Position numbers and translations under genes: made by a program. Of a DNA stretch of 64,000 nucleotides, positions 37,767 to 46,274 are shown one piece after another. Numbering within the stretch: position 1 is the first letter of the stretch; each line of letters begins with the position of its first letter. Below the pieces are notes generated by a model. It was not told where the DNA came from, ran no database searches, and saw nothing but the letters and a program-made list of their open reading frames with translations. Source of the DNA: Neobacillus ginsengisoli. GTDB taxonomy: Bacteria > Bacillota > Bacilli > Bacillales_B > DSM-18226. The stretch is from assembly GCF_030813055.1 (NCBI RefSeq), contig NZ_JAUSTW010000002.1, forward strand, positions 124,001-188,000. The letters run 5' to 3'.

Positions 37767-39146
37767 TTATAATTCCTCCTTTAAAATATCTGTATTAAAC
37801 GCCAATGCTGTGCAATATTCAATAATGGACTTTGCAGAAGGTCTTATTTTCCCAAGTCCATCCTCGAAGTTTTTGGAGGGTTTCGAGTTTACTTCAATAA
37901 GCCAAAGCTTTCCATCTTTCCCGACACCAATGTCGATTCCAAGTTCCCCGGTGATACCGGGTGAATGCTTGCTAATGATGGAAGCAGTTTCGATTGACAG
38001 CTCCTTCATATTTGCAATCACTTCGAGCGCTTTCCTTTTATTCATACATGTGGATAATGCATTCAGAGGCTTCAGTATTCTCCCTCCCCTGGCAATATTG
38101 GACACGAATTCCTGCTCTGCTGAAATCCTTGCTACAATCGACGTAACTTCCCAGAAATTAAATTGATTTTTATGACATAGCACTCTAAAATCCATTGCAC
38201 ATGATTCGGCAGTAACGAGTGGTATTCCTTGTTGAATAATATAAATTCTATTATGAATAAATGGTTGTATTTGCTGATAAATTTCCTTTAAGGAATATTT
38301 TTTTCCAACCTGATCGGCCTTGGATTTAATTGAGGATTGAAAAGAATAGTGGAGATCGTCTTCTTTTTCTATTTTAAAAATATTTCTTCCTTGACTTCCA
38401 TGGACCGGCTTAATAAAAACAGTCTTATATTTTTGAGCAAATTCATATAGGTTTTCTTCAGAAAAGATTCCCGTCTCGGGAACAAATGATTGGGGATAAT
38501 CATCTTTGATTAAATGTTCATACACTTCCCATTTAGATAAAAAGCGATTATTAAAAATAGGAATGTTTGATTGATCCAGTTTTTTGCGGAAGTTTTTAAA
38601 ATGATTATTCTGTTCAAGCCTGCGTGAATGGATACGGTTGTAAACTACATCAGGCAGGGGAAGCTTTGCGGAAATCCACTTCCCATTTTCAAAGTAATAT
38701 CCCCGGCTCAAATATTCATGATAAGCAAAAACATAGAAGAAACCGCCGTTTTCTGATATTTGTTGGTGAAGCTCTCCGCAAAAGGTATGGACAGAACGGA
38801 AGTGCGGATCTTCATTTTCATTTATATGAAAGTCTGTTAATAATCCAATTACCGGACCGAGATAAAGTGTGTGATTTTCAGAATTAAATTTCGCTTGAAA
38901 TTTATACTTTTGAATAGGGAGACATAACTCTTTTAATATATTCTCAGGGAAATGGATTTCGTAATTGACCGAATCTATTGTTTGGACCTGGAGATAAATG
39001 ATTTTCTGGCCTAAAGAAATTTTTATTTCCTCGTCTATTTCTAACTGTAAAGCCTGAATTAATGGATTGGATATCTGGATCAGTGAGTCGTTTCTATTGT
39101 TTGATTTTCCAGGAACAATCGTTATGGTTGTTAAAGAAACGGACAT
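37767..39146 (-). CDS. yheD: YheD ATP-grasp protein, first in tandem
   Basis: The 459-residue protein has the N-terminal beta domain (LYLGPVIGLLTDFHIN), then VVYNRIHSRRLEQNN and an ATP-grasp domain with IKPVHGSQGRNIFKI, MDFRVLCHKNQ and GELGIDIGVG with EVNSKPSKN. YheD of B. subtilis forms rings around the forespore. ATG 39146 is five bases after GAGGAG. A sigma-K-like promoter (AC, 17 bp, CATACGATA) precedes the operon, fitting mother-cell expression. Confidence 0.87.
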   Translation of the reverse strand: MSVSLTTITIVPGKSNNRNDSLIQISNPLIQALQLEIDEEIKISLGQKIIYLQVQTIDSVNYEIHFPENILKELCLPIQKYKFQAKFNSENHTLYLGPVIGLLTDFHINENEDPHFRSVHTFCGELHQQISENGGFFYVFAYHEYLSRGYYFENGKWISAKLPLPDVVYNRIHSRRLEQNNHFKNFRKKLDQSNIPIFNNRFLSKWEVYEHLIKDDYPQSFVPETGIFSEENLYEFAQKYKTVFIKPVHGSQGRNIFKIEKEDDLHYSFQSSIKSKADQVGKKYSLKEIYQQIQPFIHNRIYIIQQGIPLVTAESCAMDFRVLCHKNQFNFWEVTSIVARISAEQEFVSNIARGGRILKPLNALSTCMNKRKALEVIANMKELSIETASIISKHSPGITGELGIDIGVGKDGKLWLIEVNSKPSKNFEDGLGKIRPSAKSIIEYCTALAFNTDILKEEL

Positions 39147-39202
39147 AATCACTCCTCATTTGCTGTCAATAATTATTAATATATAGGCATAAGCTGATAT
39201 AG

Positions 39203-39230
39203 TATCGTATGTAAGGGCGATATGGATGGT
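39203..39230 (-). promoter_or_regulatory. Sigma-K-like promoter of the yheD-yheC operon
   Basis: On the minus strand AC (39230-39229), a 17-bp spacer and CATACGATA (39211-39203) match the sigma-K pattern AC-N17-CATANNNTA exactly, about 50 bp before yheD. Confidence 0.6.
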
Positions 39231-39386
39231 GATTTTTATGTTGATTGGAAAGGAGGAAGGAAAGTTTCACATACTATCATTCTGCCCAATGTACGGTTTC
39301 ATTAAGGTTTAGTGACATTCTCGCAATTAGGCGCATAGTTTGTTATAGTTGTAAAGAATTGTTTATCTAAAAAAGGAGTGTACCTG

Positions 39387-39734
39387 ATGGCAATTAATTT
39401 ATATGATTCCGCCTATGCATTAGAAAAAGCGATCCGTCAAAGTGACGAGTATACACAATTAAAGCAAATGTATAATGAAGTAAACGCAGATCCTACAGCA
39501 AAAAAAATGTTTGATCAATTCCGCCAAATACAAATGAACTTGCAGCAAAAGCAAATGATGGGACAGGAAATTACCCAGGAAGAGGTTCAGAAGGCTCAAA
39601 GTACTGTGGCACTTGTTCAGCAGAATGAAAAGATTGCCCATCTTATGCAAGCGGAACAGCGAATGAGTATGATTATCGGAGAATTAAACCAGTTAATAAT
39701 GAAACCTTTGGAAGAACTTTACGGAAAGATGTGA
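39387..39734 (+). CDS. yheA: YheA, YlbF/YmcA-family protein
   Basis: The 115-residue helical protein belongs to the YlbF/YmcA (DUF964/UPF0342) family: YDSAYALEKAIRQSDEYTQL, MFDQFRQIQMNLQQKQMMGQ and the C-terminal MIIGELNQLIMKPLEELYG. Relatives YlbF and YmcA guide RNase Y specificity; YheA itself has no settled role. ATG 39387 lies after AAAGGAG (frame open from 39378). In B. subtilis yheB follows; here it is absent. Confidence 0.9.
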   Translation: MAINLYDSAYALEKAIRQSDEYTQLKQMYNEVNADPTAKKMFDQFRQIQMNLQQKQMMGQEITQEEVQKAQSTVALVQQNEKIAHLMQAEQRMSMIIGELNQLIMKPLEELYGKM

Positions 39735-39745
39735 CATAAAATTAT

Positions 39746-39776
39746 TGCTTTCGGTCGAATGTACCGAAGGCTTTTT
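39746..39776 (+). terminator. Terminator after yheA
   Basis: GCTTTCGGT / ACCGAAGGC with CGAATGT loop then TTTTTTA. Confidence 0.82.
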
Positions 39777-39793
39777 TATTTATTGAAATAAAA

Positions 39794-39936
39794 TTTTGAT
39801 CTTTGAGAATTGTCTAGCTTCAGTGCCTAGGGGCTCTAAGGTCTACAGCCAATCCGTCCTGAAGGTTAAAAAGCGACCTTCAATCCGGCTCGTCGTATGC
39901 CTGTCGCCCCTGAGCAAGGCGCTTCCGCTTTTCTTT
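39794..39936. repeat. Interspersed hairpin repeat, copy 3 (core type B)
   Basis: It has the same ends as copies 1 and 2 (TTTGAGAATTGTCTAGC and GCGCTTCCGCTTTTC) but another core, with CTAGGGGC / GCCCCTGAG arms and an inner hairpin GAAGGT / ACCTTC in AATCCG-rich sequence. Shared ends with different cores suggest a family of mobile or structured elements. Confidence 0.8.
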
Positions 39937-40012
39937 GTACCTGTTCTACAAATGGGCGAAAAATCATAAAAGTGATATTAGGGTAATTTCACCAAGAACA
40001 GGGGGCAACATA

Positions 40013-40882
40013 ATGATTTATCGCTTGCTTGCGTTAAATATTGATGGGACGCTGATTCAATCAAACGGAAAGATCCATAAGTCAACAAAGGAAGCTGTTG
40101 AATATGTTCAACAAAAAGGTATTTATGTAACACTTGTTACGTCAAGAAGTTTTCCCTCAGCCAGAAAGGTGGCTAGGGCTTTGAAAATAAAGGAACCCAT
40201 CATTACCCATCAAGGGGCGTTTATTTCAAGTGCCCATGAGAAACCAATTTATGTTAAACGGATAAACGAGGATATTACCTATGATACGATCCGCTTTTTA
40301 GAAGCACTGCCATGTCAAATTCGCCTCGTTCATGAGAACTTTTCATTAGCAAATAAGTTTAAGCATGGGTCTAATTTGTTGGCCAAAACGGTCTTTACAT
40401 CCGGAGATCCTGTTTTTTATTCTCAGCAATTTGTTCCAATACTTAGTGAATATTTACATGACCAACCGGCTACCCCTCCGAAAATTGAAGTTTATTTTGA
40501 AGAGAAAAAAGACCTTGAGGATGCGAAGAAAGCTCTGGGTAGAATGTATAGGGAGATTGAAGTAATTGAGTTGGATCGATTACGTTTGGATATCGTTCCG
40601 GGCGGTGTTTCAAAACTAAACGGACTAACCTACCTGGGGAATCAGCTTGGTATCCATAGAAAAGAAATGGTGGTAATTGGTGATGGCATTGACGATATTC
40701 CACTGATAGAAGCAGTAGGGCTGGGGGTTGCTATGTGGAATGCCAGTTATGAAGTTAAAAGAGCAGCCGATTGGATTACCCGATCTGAAAATGAGAATGG
40801 CGTTGCTTATATGGTAAAAGAACATTTCAGGAAACAGCAGCCAATTGAGTTTTTACGAAAGATGAATATTATAAAAAAATGA
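40013..40882 (+). CDS. yhaX: Cof-type HAD phosphatase-like protein YhaX
   Basis: The 289-residue protein is a HAD-IIB (Cof) fold: motif I region LLALNIDGTLIQSNGK, motif II LVTSRSF, a C2 cap, the Lys in GGVSKLNGL and motif IV GDGIDDIPLIEAVGLGVAM. Motif I reads NIDGT rather than DxDGT, so the usual nucleophile Asp is Asn here. Cof phosphatases act on sugar phosphates or FMN; this protein may be inactive or non-catalytic. The gene is in the yhaX position next to hemZ. ATG 40013 follows AGGGGG; the frame opens earlier inside a repeat. Confidence 0.82.
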   Translation: MIYRLLALNIDGTLIQSNGKIHKSTKEAVEYVQQKGIYVTLVTSRSFPSARKVARALKIKEPIITHQGAFISSAHEKPIYVKRINEDITYDTIRFLEALPCQIRLVHENFSLANKFKHGSNLLAKTVFTSGDPVFYSQQFVPILSEYLHDQPATPPKIEVYFEEKKDLEDAKKALGRMYREIEVIELDRLRLDIVPGGVSKLNGLTYLGNQLGIHRKEMVVIGDGIDDIPLIEAVGLGVAMWNASYEVKRAADWITRSENENGVAYMVKEHFRKQQPIEFLRKMNIIKK

Positions 40883-40888
40883 AACTCG

Positions 40889-40926
40889 AAGATATCATGG
40901 GTAAATGCTCATGATATCTTTATATT
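40889..40926 (+). terminator. Terminator after yhaX
   Basis: AAGATATCATG / CATGATATCTT, perfect, 10-base loop, then TATATTT. Confidence 0.82.
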
Positions 40927-41009
40927 TAATGTGAATGATTTCCACTATATTGACCTTGAATTAACGTTTTTGTACACTTAAGGAAGTTTACTTTGAAAAG
41001 GTGATATTT

Positions 41010-42521
41010 TTGAGAATTTCTATTTTAGGGTTAGAGGATGAAAGATTTAAACGGCCTCTTCAGTTGATTGCCAATTTATTTTTTGAAGAATCGCAGATTT
41101 CGTGTGCCAAAATGGAGGAAAGCGAGGTACAGATCAATTTTACCTTGGAAGTGAAGGAGAATGTATCTGTTTCTGCGAAGTTGCAGGACAAAATTGGAAA
41201 TGTCTTCAAATCAAATTACCAAAAAGAAATGGTACCCTTTGATTCCGAAAAGGAACGATTTAAGCAAATAAAAAATGCAGTAGCCCATGTTTATTTAACT
41301 GTTTTGCAGGAGTGGACAGGAATTACACAAAAATGGGGAATTTTAACCGGAATCAGGCCTACAAAACTGCTTCACCGTAAAGTACAGGAAGGTATTCCTT
41401 TAGCACTTGCCCATCAGCAATTAAAGGATGACTACTTAATTACAGACGAAAAAATAGAGTTGATGCAGCACATTGTTGAGCGTCAGCTTACGGCAGTTCC
41501 TGATTTATATTCACTTCAAAAGGAAGTAAGTATTTATATTGGAATACCTTTTTGCCCAACTAAGTGCGCCTACTGTACCTTCCCTGCTTATGCCATTAAT
41601 GGCCGTCAAGGATCAGTGGATTCATTTTTAGGCGGCCTTCATTATGAAATGAGAAAAATCGGTGAGTGGTTGAAAGAAAAGGGAGTAAGGATCACTACTG
41701 TTTACTTTGGCGGCGGTACACCAACAAGTATTACAGCAGGTGAGATGGATATGCTCTATGAAGAGATGTATACATCATTTCCTGATGTTAAGCATATTCG
41801 TGAAATTACCGTTGAAGCGGGTCGCCCCGATACTATTACACCGGAGAAATTAGACGTGTTGAAAAAATGGAATATTGATCGGATTAGTATTAATCCGCAA
41901 TCCTATACGCAAGAAACATTAAAAGCAATCGGCAGGCACCATACAGTTGATGAAACCATTGATAAATATCATTTAGCCCGTGAAATGGGGATGAATAATA
42001 TCAATATGGATTTAATTATCGGCTTGCCGGGTGAAGGTATACCTGAATTTGCCCATTCACTGGCGGAAACGGAAAAGCTAATGCCGGAATCCCTTACTGT
42101 CCATACTTTATCGTTCAAACGGGCTTCTGAAATGACAAAGAATAAGGAAAAGTACAAAGTTGCTGAACGGGACGAAGTTGAAAAAATGATGGAGCTTGCA
42201 CAAGAGTGGACAAACGAACATGGGTATGTCCCATATTACTTATACCGGCAAAAAAACATTCTTGGCAATCTTGAAAATGTCGGTTACGCAGTTCCAAATC
42301 AAGAAAGCATCTACAATATTATGATTATGGAAGAGCAACAAACGATTATCGGACTTGGCTGCGGTGCCGCAAGTAAGTTTATCGAACCTGATACAGGGAA
42401 AATCACTCATTTTGCTAATCCAAAGGACCCAAAAACGTATAATGATAGCTTTAAAGCATATACAGAAGACAAAATAAAAATTCTAGATGAATTATTCTCT
42501 AAAAAAGGTTCTCCTGCTTAA
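41010..42521 (+). CDS. hemZ: Oxygen-independent coproporphyrinogen III oxidase-like protein HemZ
   Basis: The 503-residue radical SAM protein has a characteristic CPTKCAYCTF cluster motif after an extra N-terminal domain (about 160 residues), then VYFGGGTPTSI, VEAGRPDTI and the C-terminal HemN-like region. HemZ of B. subtilis supports anaerobic heme synthesis; coproporphyrin-dependent heme genes (hemEHY) are in the same window. The TTG at 41010, six bases after AAAAGGTG, is the likely start; a GTG nine bases upstream is inside the ribosome site. Confidence 0.92.
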   Translation: MRISILGLEDERFKRPLQLIANLFFEESQISCAKMEESEVQINFTLEVKENVSVSAKLQDKIGNVFKSNYQKEMVPFDSEKERFKQIKNAVAHVYLTVLQEWTGITQKWGILTGIRPTKLLHRKVQEGIPLALAHQQLKDDYLITDEKIELMQHIVERQLTAVPDLYSLQKEVSIYIGIPFCPTKCAYCTFPAYAINGRQGSVDSFLGGLHYEMRKIGEWLKEKGVRITTVYFGGGTPTSITAGEMDMLYEEMYTSFPDVKHIREITVEAGRPDTITPEKLDVLKKWNIDRISINPQSYTQETLKAIGRHHTVDETIDKYHLAREMGMNNINMDLIIGLPGEGIPEFAHSLAETEKLMPESLTVHTLSFKRASEMTKNKEKYKVAERDEVEKMMELAQEWTNEHGYVPYYLYRQKNILGNLENVGYAVPNQESIYNIMIMEEQQTIIGLGCGAASKFIEPDTGKITHFANPKDPKTYNDSFKAYTEDKIKILDELFSKKGSPA

Positions 42522-42547
42522 ATCCGGTAGGAGAATTTTTGTTTTTT
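42507..42547 (+). terminator. Terminator of hemZ, overlapping its stop codon
   Basis: TTCTCCTGC / GGTAGGAGAA hairpin then TTTTTGTTTTTT. Confidence 0.8.
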
Positions 42548-42700
42548 AAAACTAAATCATTGATGTAATTGATGGTTATATTAAAGCCGGTATATTACTA
42601 TTTTGTTGTAGAGAAAATTCGTTATATTAAGAAAATTAGTTTTTATTCCTCACATTTCCATATATAATGGTATTGAGAAAAATTATGGGGGGCGTTTTCG

Positions 42701-43492
42701 GTGTCGATGAATTTTGTTTCTGATAAAGTGAATTTAAGAGTAAACGGACGAGTTGCAACGGTGGAACTGAATAGGCCGGAAGCTTTAAACTCATTGGACC
42801 AAGAATTAATTAAGGGTCTTGTCTGCAAACTTAAAGAAATTAGCGATTCTGATGAGATTGATATTGTCGTGTTAACAGGAAAAGGGAGAGCCTTCTCAGC
42901 AGGCGGAGATATTAAAACCATGCTTTCCAATACCAATGGAGACGATTTTTTTCCGATTATGGACTGTATTAGTGAGTTGATCGTAACTCTCTATAGTATT
43001 CCAAAGCTGACCATAAGTGCAGTTTCAGGTGCGGCAGCAGGTTTGGGATTTAGCCTGGCTTTAGCAACCGACTATATCATTGCCGACAAAACAAGCAAAT
43101 TAGCAATGAATTTTATAGGAATAGGCTTAATACCTGATGGGGGAGCGCATTTCTTTTTAGAGAAAAGGTTAGGCGAGACAAAGGCAAAGCAAGTTATTTG
43201 GGATGGAAAAATGATGAATGCTAATGAGGCATTCCAATTAGGGTTGATTCAAGAAGTAGCAGACGGGATCCTTCAGGAAACGCTCGATGCAAGAATCGCC
43301 GATTGGTTAAGCCGTCCTGTCCAAGCAATGATTAAAACAAAAAAGATATTAGCAGAAAAGAATCGGCCGCAGCTGCTAAAAATATTAGAATTAGAAAAAT
43401 ACGGCCAAAGCAAAATGCGCGAAACTATTGACCATAAGGAAGGAATTAGAGCATTTCTTGAGAAAAGGTCACCCAACTTTATTGGTAAATAA
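42701..43492 (+). CDS. yhaR: Enoyl-CoA hydratase/isomerase family protein YhaR
   Basis: The 263-residue crotonase-fold protein has the oxyanion-hole strands GKGRAFSAGGDIKTM and SGAAAGLGFSLALATDYIIA. The first hydratase Glu site is not acidic, while the second position has IPDGGA with Asp, a PaaG-like pattern. So an isomerase or PaaG-type reaction on acyl-CoA is more likely than a classic hydratase; inferred from those residues. GTG 42701 follows GGGGGGCG at seven bases. In B. subtilis yhaR has the same neighbours. Confidence 0.85.
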   Translation: MSMNFVSDKVNLRVNGRVATVELNRPEALNSLDQELIKGLVCKLKEISDSDEIDIVVLTGKGRAFSAGGDIKTMLSNTNGDDFFPIMDCISELIVTLYSIPKLTISAVSGAAAGLGFSLALATDYIIADKTSKLAMNFIGIGLIPDGGAHFFLEKRLGETKAKQVIWDGKMMNANEAFQLGLIQEVADGILQETLDARIADWLSRPVQAMIKTKKILAEKNRPQLLKILELEKYGQSKMRETIDHKEGIRAFLEKRSPNFIGK

Positions 43493-43664
43493 AGGATATT
43501 TTCGTATAGATTGTGGTTTTTCGTAGGATATGTCTAACTCGTACTAATTAAGGTATCGTGGCATCTATTCGACATTATTTTAATCGTTTTTATACCCAGA
43601 AACTTTGCTTTGTACGTCTTTTTTATATTAAAAGCAACAAAGTTTACGAAAAGAGCCTAAATAG

Positions 43665-43696
43665 AAAACAAAGAAGCAGCGCTTCTTTGTTTTTTA
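43665..43696. terminator. Bidirectional terminator between yhaR and yhzD
   Basis: AAAACAAAGAAGC / GCTTCTTTGTTTTTT, perfect stem, three-base loop. Confidence 0.9.
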
Positions 43697-43702
43697 AACT
43701 AG

Positions 43703-43888
43703 TCAAGAGTGAAATAGCAGCAGCTTGCCGCTTGGTGATGTAAAGCGATGCGTTTTCTCTATTAAGTTTTTTTCAGTTAATAGTTTCTCTGCTAATGCTT
43801 TAGCGGTATCATCATGTTCAGCTTGAATCGTTTCTTCCAGGATTTTTTCTCCATTAGGCTCAAAGGCTGTTAATTTATAGGTCTTCAT
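43703..43888 (-). CDS. yhzD: YhzD-like small protein
   Basis: A 61-residue soluble protein: TYKLTAFEPNGEKILEETIQ, ALAEKLLTEKNL, then HRFTSPSGKLLLFHS. This resembles the YhzD family found between yhaR and yhaQ in Bacillus. Function unknown. AAGGGGAATGC precedes the ATG. Transcribed opposite to its neighbours. Confidence 0.7.
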   Translation of the reverse strand: MKTYKLTAFEPNGEKILEETIQAEHDDTAKALAEKLLTEKNLIEKTHRFTSPSGKLLLFHS

Positions 43889-44011
43889 CTTGCATTCCCC
43901 TTTATTAGAATATTGTTACTATTATTTTTGCATAATTGCTTCAATTGTGCAAAAAAAATTGAAACTAATATATATATAGAACGTACTAAATAAATAAAGG
44001 GAGGAATGGAA

Positions 44012-44911
44012 ATGGTTCTAAAGTTAGAGCATGTCACCAAGCGATTTGGACAGTTTACGGCTGTTGAGGATTTATCCTTGGTAATTCCCGAAAAAGAAAT
44101 GTTTGGATTTTTAGGGGCAAATGGAGCAGGAAAAACGACAACATTCAGGATGATATTAGGTCTGCTTGATCCGAGCGGGGGGGAAATAACCTGGGACGGG
44201 CGGCCGATTGATTATTCAACGAGCCATTTGGTCGGCTATCTTCCGGAGGAAAGAGGCTTGTACCCTAAATTAAAGGTAAACGATCAAATCGTCTATCTGG
44301 CAAGATTAAGAGGAATGCAAAAGACCGAGGCATTATCAGAATTAAAACTTTGGCTGGAGCGATTTAAAATTCCGGAGTATGAGAGCAAAAAGGTAGAAGA
44401 ATTATCAAAAGGAAACCAGCAGAAAATCCAATTTATTGCTGCAGTCATACATAAACCAAAATTATTAATACTTGATGAACCATTTAGCGGACTTGACCCG
44501 GTTAATGTCGAACTATTAAAGGAAGCAGTCCTATCCTTGAAAGAAAATGGAGCAACCATTGTGTTTTCGAGTCACCGGATGGAGCATGTTGAGGAGATGT
44601 GTGAACATCTTTGTATATTGCACAAAGGCAGCCCGGTAGTACATGGGTCGTTAAAAGAAATAAAACGGGCATTTGGAAAAAAGAACCTTGTGATCCATGC
44701 TGATTTTCCCTTGGATTCATTAAAAAACTATCCCGGTGTAGTGAAGACTAAATCAACAATGGAGGGTATTCACCTGCAGATTGAAGGAGAGAAAGTGGCA
44801 GAACAAATTCTTAAAGAAATCGTGGGGAAAGGCTTTATCCGTAAATTCGCTCTTGAAGAACCTTCTTTAAATGATATTTTTATCGAGAAAGTAGGTAATT
44901 CATATGAATAG
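44012..44911 (+). CDS. yhaQ: ABC transporter ATP-binding protein YhaQ (NatA-like)
   Basis: The 299-residue ATPase has Walker A GANGAGKTT (residues 35-43), the family-specific signature LSKGNQQKIQFIAAV and Walker B LLILDEPFSGLDPVN, then the H-loop. It pairs with YhaP downstream, with an eight-base overlap, in an exporter resembling the sodium exporter NatAB. The substrate of YhaQP is not known. ATG 44012 is seven bases after AAGGGAGG; the ATG at 44006 lies too close to it. Confidence 0.9.
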   Translation: MVLKLEHVTKRFGQFTAVEDLSLVIPEKEMFGFLGANGAGKTTTFRMILGLLDPSGGEITWDGRPIDYSTSHLVGYLPEERGLYPKLKVNDQIVYLARLRGMQKTEALSELKLWLERFKIPEYESKKVEELSKGNQQKIQFIAAVIHKPKLLILDEPFSGLDPVNVELLKEAVLSLKENGATIVFSSHRMEHVEEMCEHLCILHKGSPVVHGSLKEIKRAFGKKNLVIHADFPLDSLKNYPGVVKTKSTMEGIHLQIEGEKVAEQILKEIVGKGFIRKFALEEPSLNDIFIEKVGNSYE

Positions 44912-46157
44912 TTTCAGGATTATATTATTCCATACCTATTTAAACAAATTTAAAACAAAATCCTTTCTTATTACAACTCTACTAACTGTAGTAATCATGT
45001 TAGCCTTTACTAATATCAATAGGATCATTGATGCTATTGATAAAAACGGTGGAAAAGACAAAGTTGCCGTTCTTGATGAAACAGGACAGCTTTACGAGCC
45101 GCTAAAGAAACAACTTGGAACAGTGAATAAAGAAATGAAACTCACTCTATTTAACGGCAGTGAAAACGATGCCGAAAAAGCAGTTAAAAATGGAGACTTT
45201 AAAGGACTTATCCAATTAAGTTTCAATGCCGAGAAGCTCCCGGTGGCTAAATATAAAGCAATGAGTATTGCTGATTCCGGTGTGTATTCTGATCTGCAAA
45301 CTTCACTCCAGCAAATTAAAACCATGCTTGCTGCATCTCAGATTAACCTAAAACCTGTACAGCTGAAGATGCTTTATGAACCCGTATCTTTTGAGAAGAT
45401 GGCACTTGAGAAGAATGCAAAAACAGAAGAACAATTAAATCAAGCACGTGGACTGGTATATGTACTTCTATTTATCATTTATTTTGCTGTAATTATGTAC
45501 GCAAATATGATAGCAATGGAAGTAGCAACAGAAAAGTCATCCAGGGTAATGGAAATATTAATTTCCAGTGTTTCACCTATAAAACAGATGTTTGCAAAAA
45601 TATTAGGAATTGGACTTTTAAGTCTTACACAGCTTGCTGTATTGTTATCGGTAGGTTATTCATCGATTAAACATAATATGGAATCCTTAAAAGGTGGATT
45701 TTTTGATGCTTTCGGATTTAGCAGTATTCCGATGGGAACCATAGTGTATGCTGTTATATTCTTCATATTGGGGTATTTTCTATATGCCACACTTGCAGCA
45801 TTCCTAGGATCATTAGTCAGCAGAATTGAAGATGTTCAACAGATGATTACACCGATGACGATGCTGGTGGTTGGTGGATTTATGATTGCCATGTTTGGTC
45901 TAAACAAGCCTGATTCACCATTTATTACAGTTACCTCCTACATTCCATTCTTTACACCGATGATTATGTTTTTACGGGTTGGTATGCTGTCCATTCCTGT
46001 TTGGGAATCTTTAATAGGAATCGGCATACTTGTTGGAACGATTATAATCCTGGCAATATTTGGCGCCCGTGTCTATAGAGGCGGCGTTTTAATGTATGGA
46101 AAATCAAATTCCTATAAAGATATTAAAAAAGCGTTGCAATTAACAAAGAATGAATAA
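44904..46157 (+). CDS. yhaP: ABC transporter permease YhaP (NatB-like)
   Basis: The 417-residue membrane protein belongs to the ABC-2 family: an N-terminal helix (SFLITTLLTVVIMLAF), a large extracellular domain (about residues 45-175), then five to six helices with the conserved IAMEVATEKSSRVMEILISS block. It overlaps yhaQ by eight bases. Together they form one exporter. A terminator follows. Confidence 0.9.
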   Translation: MNSFRIILFHTYLNKFKTKSFLITTLLTVVIMLAFTNINRIIDAIDKNGGKDKVAVLDETGQLYEPLKKQLGTVNKEMKLTLFNGSENDAEKAVKNGDFKGLIQLSFNAEKLPVAKYKAMSIADSGVYSDLQTSLQQIKTMLAASQINLKPVQLKMLYEPVSFEKMALEKNAKTEEQLNQARGLVYVLLFIIYFAVIMYANMIAMEVATEKSSRVMEILISSVSPIKQMFAKILGIGLLSLTQLAVLLSVGYSSIKHNMESLKGGFFDAFGFSSIPMGTIVYAVIFFILGYFLYATLAAFLGSLVSRIEDVQQMITPMTMLVVGGFMIAMFGLNKPDSPFITVTSYIPFFTPMIMFLRVGMLSIPVWESLIGIGILVGTIIILAIFGARVYRGGVLMYGKSNSYKDIKKALQLTKNE

Positions 46158-46162
46158 TGTGG

Positions 46163-46200
46163 AAAGAGAGACTGATGCTTAAGTGTCAGTCTCTTTTATT
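46163..46200 (+). terminator. Terminator of the yhaQP operon
   Basis: AAAGAGAGACTGA / TCAGTCTCTTTT, ten-base loop. Confidence 0.88.
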
Positions 46201-46274
46201 ATTTTTTTTACTAGAACGTGCATTCGTATTTTAGGAATGATAAAATAAAGAAAAGACATTGAGAGGAATTACTG

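Noticed and set aside
43558..43743. 61-codon frame after yhaR
   Set aside because: It reads straight through a perfect terminator hairpin and into the antisense of yhzD, with no good ribosome site.
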